From Nitrospiraceae bacterium (lineage in GTDB: Bacteria > Nitrospirota > UBA9217): DNA of 12,026 nt. Positions 5,692 to 12,026 of this stretch are shown in pieces (position 1 is the first letter of the stretch; each line of letters starts with the position of its first letter). The notes beneath the pieces are model-generated. The model was not told the origin of the DNA, did no database searches, and saw only the letters and a program-made list of their open reading frames with translations. Where the stretch lies: NCBI GenBank assembly GCA_003454665.1, contig DMKB01000276.1, forward strand, positions 1 through 12,026. Direction: 5' to 3'. A program made the translations under genes and the position numbers.

Positions 5692-5708
5692 GCCGAGTTA
5701 ACAGCAGA

Positions 5709-7319
5709 ATGCAAGAACGCCTTCATACTACTGCCATTAACGAAGCGTATCCGCTCTGCCGCAGCGTGGTCGGCGCTGATGCCTGGAAACGGGCCATTGC
5801 GGCCTGCGGGCCTCTCCAAAGGCCGGAAGACCTGCCTGAAGCGCTTCGCTCTCTCCGGGAAGATCAGGTGCCGATGTACCTGCCGGATCTCGCCCGTCTC
5901 GAAATGATCCGCCGCTCCCTCTCTTCGGGGAATGGATCGATCAAAACAGCCGTGGAGACGATCGTCGTGAACCCTACCGTCCAGATCGTCGAGGTAGCAT
6001 GGACGGGTCTCACCGATCTGTTCGGAGGGGATCGTGACGGCGCGGCCACGAAACCGGTGCCGGGCTCCGAACGGGTGCTTGCCTGGCGCGAACCCGCGAC
6101 CGGAACGGCTCGAATCCGGCCGGCCAGGGACGAGGACTTTCTGGTCCTCAAGGTGATCATGGAGGAACGTTCGCCCGACGCGGTGGCGGCCGAAGGCGGT
6201 ATACCCGTCGGCGCCATTGAAGCGGCGATCAACCGGGCCGTGGAAAGCGGTCTCCTCCTTGCGCCTCCTTCGCAAATCCGGCGGGATCCCGAGGTTTTCC
6301 GAAAGGTACGCGAGAGCGACGAGGAGCTTCTCTCCTCTTCTTCGTTCACGCTCCAGTGGCACATCACCCAGGCCTGCGATCTCCACTGCAAGCATTGCTA
6401 TGATCGGACGGAGCGCTCCTTCCTCTCCCTCGAGCAGGCCGTGAGCGTGCTTGATGACCTCCGCGATTTCTGCAAGGCGCGACACGTGCAGGGTGCGGTG
6501 TCCTTCACGGGCGGCAATCCGCTGCTCCACCCCCAGTTTATCGAGATCTATCAGGCTGCTGCTGTCCGCGGTTTCAGCACTGCCATCCTCGGCAATCCCA
6601 CGTCCCGCGAACGCATGGGGGACATCATTTCCATCCAGATGCCGTCATTCTTTCAGGTGAGCCTCGAAGGCCTGGCCGAGCATAACGACGCGATTCGCGG
6701 TTCCGGCCACTTCGACCGCGTGATGAGGTTTCTCGACGTGCTGCGCGAGCTGGATGTGTATTCCATGGTCATGCTGACGCTTACGAACGAGAATATCGAT
6801 CAGGTGATCCCTCTCGCGGAAGCGCTTCGTACCAAGGTCGACGTCTTTCACTGCAACCGGCTCGCACTCTTCGGCGAAGGCGCGAACCTGACCATGCCCG
6901 ACCGGAAGAAGTACCGCGCTTTTCTGGAGTCCTACTGTGCAGCCGCCGCGCTGAACCCCATCATGGGCCTGAAGGAGAACCTCATCAACATTCTCCGCCA
7001 TGAAAAAGGACAGGACCTGTTCGGCGGATGCACGGGGCACGGGTGCGGCGCCGCGTTCAACTTCGTCTCGCTCCTCGCCGACGGCGAGGTGCATGCCTGC
7101 CGCAAATTTCCCTCGCTCATCGGGAACATCGGCACGCACGGGCTTGCAGAGATCTATGACTCAGATCTGGCCCGCCGCTTTCGCCTCGGACCCACGGCCT
7201 GCCGCGACTGCACCATCCGCGCGGCCTGCGGCGGCTGTCTCGCCAGCGCGTCGAGCTCTGGGCTGAACATCTTCCAGGACAAAGACCCCTTCTGTTTCCT
7301 TTCCGATTCCGCCCGGTAA
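5709..7319 (+). CDS. sbtM: Radical SAM/SPASM peptide maturase SbtM
   Basis: This is 536 residues from the ATG at 5709; starts at 5622/5625 lie inside the upstream hairpins and add a Cys/Pro/Arg-rich stretch, so I reject them. Residues about 118-187 look like a PqqD-type winged-helix recognition domain (strands, then helices ending in ESGLLLAPPS). The radical SAM core follows, with C223-x3-C227-x2-C230 binding the SAM cluster and FTGGNP at 266-271 as the GGE-like motif. The SPASM part has C441, C446, C464 (after ADGEVHAC), C498, C501, C507, C510 and C529, the right pattern for two auxiliary clusters. The inferred role is reductive SAM cleavage to modify the Ser-Sec-Ser-Gly core of SbtA in the cytoplasm. 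The start has only a weak ribosome-binding site. Its GC content is visibly higher than that of its neighbours. Confidence 0.88.
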   Translation: MQERLHTTAINEAYPLCRSVVGADAWKRAIAACGPLQRPEDLPEALRSLREDQVPMYLPDLARLEMIRRSLSSGNGSIKTAVETIVVNPTVQIVEVAWTGLTDLFGGDRDGAATKPVPGSERVLAWREPATGTARIRPARDEDFLVLKVIMEERSPDAVAAEGGIPVGAIEAAINRAVESGLLLAPPSQIRRDPEVFRKVRESDEELLSSSSFTLQWHITQACDLHCKHCYDRTERSFLSLEQAVSVLDDLRDFCKARHVQGAVSFTGGNPLLHPQFIEIYQAAAVRGFSTAILGNPTSRERMGDIISIQMPSFFQVSLEGLAEHNDAIRGSGHFDRVMRFLDVLRELDVYSMVMLTLTNENIDQVIPLAEALRTKVDVFHCNRLALFGEGANLTMPDRKKYRAFLESYCAAAALNPIMGLKENLINILRHEKGQDLFGGCTGHGCGAAFNFVSLLADGEVHACRKFPSLIGNIGTHGLAEIYDSDLARRFRLGPTACRDCTIRAACGGCLASASSSGLNIFQDKDPFCFLSDSAR

Positions 7320-7370
7320 CGTAACGCTTCTCAGTGAAGGAGATGTTATTTCTCTTGGCAGTGCCTTTTA

Positions 7371-7395
7371 CTGGGTGACCCCCAGGTGTACCCAG
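7371..7395 (+). other. Hairpin downstream of sbtM
   Basis: CTGGGT (7371-7376) can pair with ACCCAG (7390-7395), or alternatively CTGGG with CCCAG at 7380-7384. No T tract follows, so it is not a clear terminator; read-through from sbtM into the next gene is possible. Confidence 0.35.
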
Positions 7396-7420
7396 AGGAA
7401 AAAATACTGAGGTTGCTATC

Positions 7421-8182
7421 ATGAAAAAAAGATTTCTTCTTCCGGTGTTTCTGCTCGTGCTTGCCGCAGCCCTATCAAATGCAGAAGATGTCTCGGCAAA
7501 GGGTATGCAGGATATTGCAGCGGTCACCAACAATATCCTCATCGGAGAACTATTTCCATCGGGCACGGCTTACCTCGAGCGGATTTCCATGAATGGCGGG
7601 TATGATAATGTACAGCGCTTTGATGACTTGAATTATGAGAAGCAGCTCAGGCTGTATCCTCTCGAAAAAGGTGGCGCCGATCATTTTGATGCGCGATTTG
7701 TGAAGGTTATTAAGAACACGTATATTGGGGGAATTGAAGAAGGCAGCGGTTATTTTTTATACCCTTTCTCTCAATCCAGGCAAAACGCCCTTGTATATCA
7801 GGCTGATAAAAAGCCCGGCAAAGCAACAACGGGTATTGCTCTCTATAATTATACTGTCAGCAAAATTATCTATTTTAATAAGAATGATAAAAGGAAGTAT
7901 TCCAAAGAGGAGTACAGGAAGGCCATGGAGCGGGTAAGGCGAGACAACGAAGCAAAAGAACAACATGGGTCTACCCTGGCCAAGATCACGAAGAACAATA
8001 CGATCTTGAACGCGACAAAAAGGGCATTGATCAAGATAAAAAAAATCGACTACGACATCCTGATATCAACGTATCGGACCCACGGCATGGAGTATGCCTC
8101 TGATGTCTACGTCGTTGACTTCGTGAAGCACGGCACGGTAGTGATGACAAAAGAAAAGCACAATAGTGACGGACCGTATTAG
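7421..8182 (+). CDS. Exported protein of unknown function
   Basis: This is a 253-residue protein. The ATG at 7421 follows TGAGG at about 8 bases. Residues 1-21 form a clear Sec signal peptide (MKKR, Leu/Val/Ala core, cleavage after SNA). The mature protein has a Tyr/Asn/Gly-rich N-terminal half and a strongly basic, probably helical segment around residues 155-205 (KRKYSKEEYRKAMERVRR and following). The C terminus resembles a beta-strand pair (DILISTYRTHGME, DVYVVDFV). No Cys and no catalytic motif is evident. It begins about 100 bases after sbtM without a clear terminator between, so co-transcription is possible. A role in export or immunity for the peptide would be speculation. Confidence 0.78.
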   Translation: MKKRFLLPVFLLVLAAALSNAEDVSAKGMQDIAAVTNNILIGELFPSGTAYLERISMNGGYDNVQRFDDLNYEKQLRLYPLEKGGADHFDARFVKVIKNTYIGGIEEGSGYFLYPFSQSRQNALVYQADKKPGKATTGIALYNYTVSKIIYFNKNDKRKYSKEEYRKAMERVRRDNEAKEQHGSTLAKITKNNTILNATKRALIKIKKIDYDILISTYRTHGMEYASDVYVVDFVKHGTVVMTKEKHNSDGPY

Positions 8183-8251
8183 TAATATATTTTGCCTGAT
8201 CCCTTACGGCTCACAACGGCCCCTACAGCCCAAACGCAAGGAGACTAGCAC

Positions 8252-8602
8252 GTGTCAATAAGGCGAGGCAGACACCCTAAGATATATAAAGGATCAGCAC
8301 TGGTGGTTCCTTTGATCGCTTTAACGATAATGATGACGGGATGTGCCGTGAAATTGAAGAGCAGTGAGTCTGGCTTAAAACTTACGAAAAATGAAGTTGT
8401 CAAGATTGCCGAGTCAAAGGCCCGAAAAGAAGGGGTTGATCTAGGCAAATATGATATGACAGGATGCCACTACGAGTACACGAAGAAAAACCGTACCTGG
8501 GCAGTGTTCTTTGATGGCAAGCCGCCCAGGCTGCCGGGAGACCATTTCGAAGTCTTGGTTGACGATCAGACAAGGAAGGCAACACTAATGTGGGGAGAGT
8601 AG
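8252..8602 (+). CDS. Small putative lipoprotein
   Basis: This is a 116-residue protein with a GTG start at 8252, supported by AAGGAG (8238-8243) at 8-base spacing. The basic N terminus and hydrophobic segment lead to a lipobox MTGC with acceptor Cys at residue 31; any later start would lose it. The mature domain of about 85 residues reads LTKNEVVKIAESKARKEG, then strands ending YTKKNRTWAVFFDG and HFEVLVDDQTRKA. That helix-then-strands order, with a lysine-rich first helix and a closing strand of the VLVDDQTRKA type, is PepSY-like. This is a fold guess from pattern only. It lies about 70 bases after the preceding gene. Confidence 0.75.
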   Translation: MSIRRGRHPKIYKGSALVVPLIALTIMMTGCAVKLKSSESGLKLTKNEVVKIAESKARKEGVDLGKYDMTGCHYEYTKKNRTWAVFFDGKPPRLPGDHFEVLVDDQTRKATLMWGE

Positions 8603-8660
8603 GAAGTCTTAGGGAACGCATCTGCCTGCGTTTCTTCATAAATCGAGGAAGATAAACCTT

Positions 8661-8680
8661 GGGGACATCCTATAGTCCCC
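8661..8680. repeat. Short palindromic hairpin
   Basis: GGGGAC (8661-8666) pairs with GTCCCC (8675-8680) across an 8-base loop. Such GGGGAC/GTCCCC palindromes resemble REP-type intergenic elements. A T run at about 8709-8717 is about 28 bases further on, too far for this stem to be a normal terminator, though other pairings in between (GCTAC with GTAGC) could help. Confidence 0.4.
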
Positions 8681-8749
8681 CTACTGCCTTCCGCTACCCA
8701 CGGCTCCCTTTTTTTTTCGTAGCGCAAAGGTTCACAAAGGAGTTTGCGT

Positions 8750-9217
8750 ATGTTAAAGAAAATTGCCGTAATCATCATGTGGGCCGTAATTGTCTACACA
8801 GTTTTTGATTTTATTATGATAACGATATTTCAAACCATAGTTTTTGCCAGGGACCTATTATCAAAAGATTATTTGCCGACCTTTGCATATTATTGGCATA
8901 CATCTACCTTAATTATGCTACCGAGTCTTTGCGTGATTATGGCCGTGATTGAATACAGGGCCAAATTGCCGCGCATCTACTTTAAGAGATCCAGAATAGG
9001 CGAATTCCCGGCATTACTCTTAAACATGAAAACGTTGTGGCGCGGAATAGTATCCTGGCTGTTAATGGGTCTTTTACCATTTTGCGTTTTGATATCCCTG
9101 GCAGTGGTGTTTGTAAGGGACTTCTTAATGATATTGATACCGAGCTTTAATCTCTTTCTTGTATCAAGTTTGCTCTATCATCTATATAGGAACATGAAAA
9201 AAGGTGCGGTAGAGTAA
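8750..9217 (+). CDS. Small integral membrane protein, about four TM helices
   Basis: This is a 155-residue protein. The ATG at 8750 is chosen over an in-frame TTG two codons earlier because AAAGGAG (8736-8742) is then 7 bases away. The protein is strongly hydrophobic, with likely membrane segments at about residues 5-31, 47-67, 100-121 and 124-145, and a basic loop (KLPRIYFKRSRIG) between the second and third, expected to face the cytoplasm. There is no recognised motif. It is AT-richer than sbtM. The unit ends at the terminator at 9309-9337. Function is unknown; the membrane location is secure. Confidence 0.78.
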   Translation: MLKKIAVIIMWAVIVYTVFDFIMITIFQTIVFARDLLSKDYLPTFAYYWHTSTLIMLPSLCVIMAVIEYRAKLPRIYFKRSRIGEFPALLLNMKTLWRGIVSWLLMGLLPFCVLISLAVVFVRDFLMILIPSFNLFLVSSLLYHLYRNMKKGAVE

Positions 9218-9308
9218 GCATAAAGGAGTAAGCCTAATAGTGACGTGCCTTTTAACAATAAAGATTTGCTCAATTTTCATCAGCACTGTTATGAATCTAT
9301 GGTATCGC

Positions 9309-9337
9309 AGGCCGGGATTACATCCGGCCTTTTTTTA
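9309..9337 (+). terminator. Rho-independent terminator (module copy 2)
   Basis: AGGCCGG (9309-9315) and CCGGCCT (9324-9330) flank an 8-base loop and lead into a T tract of eight. It is nearly the same sequence as the terminators at 5071 and 10105, and is followed within 6 bases by a promoter. Confidence 0.9.
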
Positions 9338-9342
9338 TTGGA

Positions 9343-9371
9343 TTGACTGTGCCTGGTAATTTACATAGAAT
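9343..9371 (+). promoter_or_regulatory. Sigma70 promoter (module copy 2)
   Basis: TTGACT (9343-9348), a 17-base spacer beginning GTGCCTGGT, then TAGAAT (9366-9371). It would start transcription near 9378 and drive the gene at 9569 after a leader of about 190 bases. In the leader, GTAGACCTGACC (9543-9554) resembles GGAGACCTGACC at the OLD gene leader (10226-10237), suggesting a shared ancestry of the two leaders. Confidence 0.7.
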
Positions 9372-9568
9372 AGGGCAGTGATAAAGGACGCAAGAGGGGA
9401 GAATCATAGGAAACGCAATGTTCAATTCTGACCCGGTACGGTCCCGAAAGTAAATTTGGTCTCCAGTGGTTGCCTGAAGTTTGAAACTTGACCCATGCCC
9501 CTTGCTCCTGGACCCTTCATTCATTATGAGCATGATATGAAAGTAGACCTGACCGAGAAGGTTTGAAC

Positions 9569-10075
9569 ATGTCAAAAATAAAAATCGGCATCATCTGCAT
9601 GGCTGTTTTCTTGGCTATTTCACTCCTTTTGGAATCTTCTGCTTTCCCGGAAGAGTCAGATCATCCTGTTGACAAAGCAATGGCCGTATATGCTCTCAAC
9701 ATCAGTTCACCGATAATAGTGTCGTTCTCCATTGGAACGATCATTGCCTTCCCAGGTGAATCATTCAAGCCTGATCGCCATCATGGTCCGTGGGGCCGAG
9801 GATTATTGCTGCAAATAGAACCAGGCGTCGCCGGAGGAAAAGTGGGTATCGGCTATGCAGACAAAAGCGGCATGGGGGGACACGGGATAAAAGGGGTGCT
9901 TCTTCGAACTTGGGGAGAGCCATGGCTTGCCGATGAGAATGCAACGTATGTTGGAGTTGAAGCGTTCGCGCATATGGGCGGATTTCGTCTAGGCGTTGGC
10001 CCGCTCTATCGCATTACCGATGCTGAGGATACTAGTAGATGGAGTGTCATTCTTGGCATTGGCATGGGTTTTTGA
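9569..10075 (+). CDS. Small outer-membrane beta-barrel-like protein
   Basis: This is a 168-residue protein. The ATG at 9569 follows GAGAAGG with about 7-base spacing; the in-frame TTG at 9563 is less likely. The signal peptide covers about residues 1-26 (cleavage near SSA/FPEE). The mature part alternates polar and hydrophobic residues in short Gly-rich strands (GRGLLLQIEPGVAG, KVGIGYAD, YVGVEAFAHMGG, FRLGVGPLYRI) and ends in strand VILGIGMGF with a terminal Phe, the classic BAM-recognised signal of outer-membrane barrels. No enzyme motif was seen. It is a single-gene unit with its own promoter upstream and terminator downstream. The barrel call is by pattern only. Confidence 0.75.
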   Translation: MSKIKIGIICMAVFLAISLLLESSAFPEESDHPVDKAMAVYALNISSPIIVSFSIGTIIAFPGESFKPDRHHGPWGRGLLLQIEPGVAGGKVGIGYADKSGMGGHGIKGVLLRTWGEPWLADENATYVGVEAFAHMGGFRLGVGPLYRITDAEDTSRWSVILGIGMGF

Positions 10076-10104
10076 TAAATCATTATAAAGGATTATTTAC
10101 AGAA

Positions 10105-10135
10105 GAAGGCCGGGATACAACCCGGCCTTCTTATT
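10105..10135 (+). terminator. Rho-independent terminator (module copy 3)
   Basis: GAAGGCCGGG (10105-10114) and CCCGGCCTTC (10121-10130) form a 10-bp perfect stem with a 6-base loop, followed by a T-rich stretch. It ends the barrel gene unit and precedes the OLD gene promoter. Confidence 0.9.
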
Positions 10136-10139
10136 TGGA

Positions 10140-10168
10140 TTGACTGTGCCTGGTGATTTAAATAAAAT
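10140..10168 (+). promoter_or_regulatory. Sigma70 promoter (module copy 3)
   Basis: TTGACT (10140-10145), a 17-base spacer beginning GTGCCTGGT as in copy 2, then TAAAAT (10163-10168). It predicts a start near 10175 and a leader of about 120 bases for the OLD-family gene. Confidence 0.7.
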
Positions 10169-10294
10169 AGGGAAGAGATAAAGAACCGGCCCCGGTGAGC
10201 CAAGAAAAAGTAGTATGACATGAAAGGAGACCTGACCCGCAGGGCTTGTAGTGGACTATGGACTATTCCATTCCCCTTTTTATATGGAGATGCC

Positions 10295-12001
10295 ATGAAG
10301 TATAAGAAGTTCACGATCAAAAACTATCGCGCGATCGAAGGCCCCCTCGAGATCGACGTTCACAAGAATTCACTAATCCCCATTATCGGCGTTAACGAAT
10401 GTGGGAAAACTACTATTCTGCATGCCCTTTTGACCTTCGACCATTTTAATGATGACCTCAATCGTTCAGGACGACATCTCCAGGATGTCGAAAATCTCTA
10501 TACAGCAGCTCCCAAAGTTCCAGAGATAGCCGCCGAAATAGAGATTACCAAAGAGGAAATTAAGAAGCTGTTGCGTTCTCTCTCGAAGAACAATGAGAAC
10601 CTGTCAACCGCCGTTTTACGCAGGTACCAGAACGTGCGTGCGCCGCTTGAGGATTCCATTTGGATAAAGCGAAATCTAAAGACTCGTGAATATTCTCTTG
10701 AAGGTATCAAAAGTTTCAATAATCCAAAAGTTAATCACGCGCTCTCTAACGAAATTATATCAAAGCTTCCTTTTATTCTTTATTTTGATGATTTCCAAGA
10801 CTCGATCCCTGAGCGGATAGAAATACATGATGATGAGTCCGACGAATCGGATTGGCTGGCAATTCTCGATACACTGTTCAGCAAAACTGACAGTAATTAC
10901 TCGGTATATAATCTAGCATCAAAAGAGGTGCGTCAGCGAAAGACAATAATCTCGAAGGTCGAACGGAAGTTGAATAAGACACTCATAGATGAATGGAGAA
11001 ACTTTCGCCTAGACGACTCGAATGCGCTCGAGATCTCGATTGAGTACGAGGAAGAAGAACACGGAGATTCTGTTCGTTCCTATCTCAAGTTCGACATCGT
11101 GGAAACAGACGCCAGCGGAGACAAACATTACTTCTTTGTTCGGGATCGAAGTAAAGGCTTTTACTGGTTCTTTAACTTCGTGATGAAACTAGAGTTTAAT
11201 CCCAAAGTTGTCGAAACTGATGGCGTAGAAGCACTTTATGTTCTTGACGAACCCGGATCATATCTTCACTATTTAGCACAGGAGCGCCTATGTATAAAGC
11301 TTCGCCAGCTATCGCAAAACAATCACGTTATTTATTGCACACACTCACATCACCTGCTGAATCCGGAAGTTATCCCGCTGAACTTGGTGAGAATCGCAGA
11401 GAAGGACGGACATGGTAGGATTTCGCTCGTCTCAATATATGAACACCAAGGCACGATTACCGATAACCGAGCTGCCTATCAACCGCTTCTTGACGCACTA
11501 CAGGTGAGACCGTTTGCGGTCGACATCGCCCAAGATATGGTAGTTATTGTTGAGGGCATGATGGATTATTATCTTCTTGAGTTATTTAAGCGAGACAGTA
11601 AATTTCGTGTATTACCATCCGTTGGTGCAGACTCCATGAAATTCTACATAAGCGTAATGATTGCATGGCGGGTTCCATATCGCGCACTCTGGGACAATGA
11701 TGATAGGGGACGCGCCGCTCTAGAAGATGCTATAGGAGATTTCGGCACAGAGGTGTCAGCAGGCCGTTTCTTTCTGATTCCATTGCCGGGCAACAGATCC
11801 AGGAAACGGGTCATACAAGACTTAATTGACGGAAATGATGTTAAATCAATTCGCAGTCAACTTGAACTGCCGGCTAATACCGGTATCCACAAAACCATAG
11901 CCAGCCTATTTTATTCACCGGATAGGTTAAATATTCTTTCTTCACTCTCGGATAAGACGCGTCAAAACTTCGATTTACTCATAAAGAAACTCGGCGTGTA
12001 A
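10295..12001 (+). CDS. OLD-family ATPase/TOPRIM endonuclease
   Basis: This is a 568-residue protein. The ATG at 10295 follows GGAG (10286-10289) and opens directly with the ABC/SMC-like first strand (FTIKNYRAIEG); the earlier in-frame start at 10220 is not needed. Motifs in order: Walker A GVNECGKTT (32-40), a signature-like RSKGFYWFF segment (285-293), Walker B ALYVLDEP (313-320), a switch THS (349-351), then a TOPRIM domain with Glu420 in IVEGMMD, GAD at 444-446 and DNDD at 467-470. This is the complete OLD architecture, in which an ATPase controls a metal-dependent nuclease, often in phage defence. Size is close to GajA of Gabija, but the next gene lies outside the window. Codon use is AT-richer than sbtM, which fits transfer. 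Confidence 0.9.
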   Translation: MKYKKFTIKNYRAIEGPLEIDVHKNSLIPIIGVNECGKTTILHALLTFDHFNDDLNRSGRHLQDVENLYTAAPKVPEIAAEIEITKEEIKKLLRSLSKNNENLSTAVLRRYQNVRAPLEDSIWIKRNLKTREYSLEGIKSFNNPKVNHALSNEIISKLPFILYFDDFQDSIPERIEIHDDESDESDWLAILDTLFSKTDSNYSVYNLASKEVRQRKTIISKVERKLNKTLIDEWRNFRLDDSNALEISIEYEEEEHGDSVRSYLKFDIVETDASGDKHYFFVRDRSKGFYWFFNFVMKLEFNPKVVETDGVEALYVLDEPGSYLHYLAQERLCIKLRQLSQNNHVIYCTHSHHLLNPEVIPLNLVRIAEKDGHGRISLVSIYEHQGTITDNRAAYQPLLDALQVRPFAVDIAQDMVVIVEGMMDYYLLELFKRDSKFRVLPSVGADSMKFYISVMIAWRVPYRALWDNDDRGRAALEDAIGDFGTEVSAGRFFLIPLPGNRSRKRVIQDLIDGNDVKSIRSQLELPANTGIHKTIASLFYSPDRLNILSSLSDKTRQNFDLLIKKLGV

Positions 12002-12026
12002 AATACTTACATCCAAGAAATATTTA

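Noticed and set aside
5622..5708. N-terminal extension of SbtM by 29 residues
   Set aside because: Its start lies inside a terminator-like hairpin, it has no ribosome-binding site, and its Cys/Pro/Arg-rich sequence is encoded by a GC-rich inverted repeat rather than looking like protein.
5475..6530. Minus-strand frame of 351 codons opposite sbtM
   Set aside because: Arg/Pro/Gly-rich antisense shadow of a high-GC gene; no start signal and no domain.
10295..12026. Calling a Gabija system
   Set aside because: Only the OLD-like component is visible; the helicase partner needed for that call would lie beyond the window.
1..12026. tRNA, rRNA, CRISPR arrays, transposase genes
   Set aside because: I looked for cloverleaf-like segments, regularly spaced repeats and transposase motifs and found none I could support.

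Overview
The window looks like chromosomal DNA of a Desulfobacterota-type bacterium, probably Geobacter-like. That placement is an inference. It rests on a selenocysteine-containing radical-SAM peptide system of the SbtA/SbtM kind, described by comparative genomics mainly from Geobacter relatives, and on a c-di-GMP (GEMM)-like riboswitch, a class common in that group. All convincing genes are on the + strand. They form mostly separate transcription units with their own terminators, and nearly all small ones encode exported, lipidated or membrane proteins.

Layout. 1-730: no convincing gene, but a perfect-consensus sigma70 promoter (149-177) that points at nothing annotated. 731-1342: a lipoprotein with a strong terminator. 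1673-2296: an exported protein of unknown function. 2477-3962: an exported isochorismatase-family cysteine hydrolase with its own promoter, a c-di-GMP-I-like aptamer whose helices overlap an intrinsic terminator, and a terminator downstream; the unit lies between two direct copies of an intergenic repeat. 4287-5051: an exported helical protein of unknown function. 5149-7319: the centrepiece, sbtA-sbtM. 7421-9217: an exported protein, a small lipoprotein and a four-helix membrane protein. 9569-10075: a small outer-membrane beta-barrel-like protein. 10295-12001: an OLD-family ATPase/TOPRIM nuclease, a likely phage-defence gene.

The key system. Ordinary gene calling would stop sbtA at a TGA after 34 codons. 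Reading TGA as selenocysteine gives a 68-residue peptide with three Sec residues, each in the motif Ser-Sec-(Ser/Thr)-Gly, ending in TAG. The third TGA is followed at the right distance by a 7-bp hairpin with a GGUC loop that fits the bacterial SECIS rules. Downstream is a radical SAM/SPASM maturase with an apparent N-terminal PqqD-like peptide-recognition domain, which presumably binds the SbtA leader and modifies the Sec-containing core. Hairpins between the two genes could make precursor more abundant than enzyme.

A second theme is modular intergenic DNA. At least three intergenic regions carry a GGCCGG-type terminator followed almost at once by a related TTGAC-N17-TA(g/a)AAT promoter, so each gene appears insulated and independently started.
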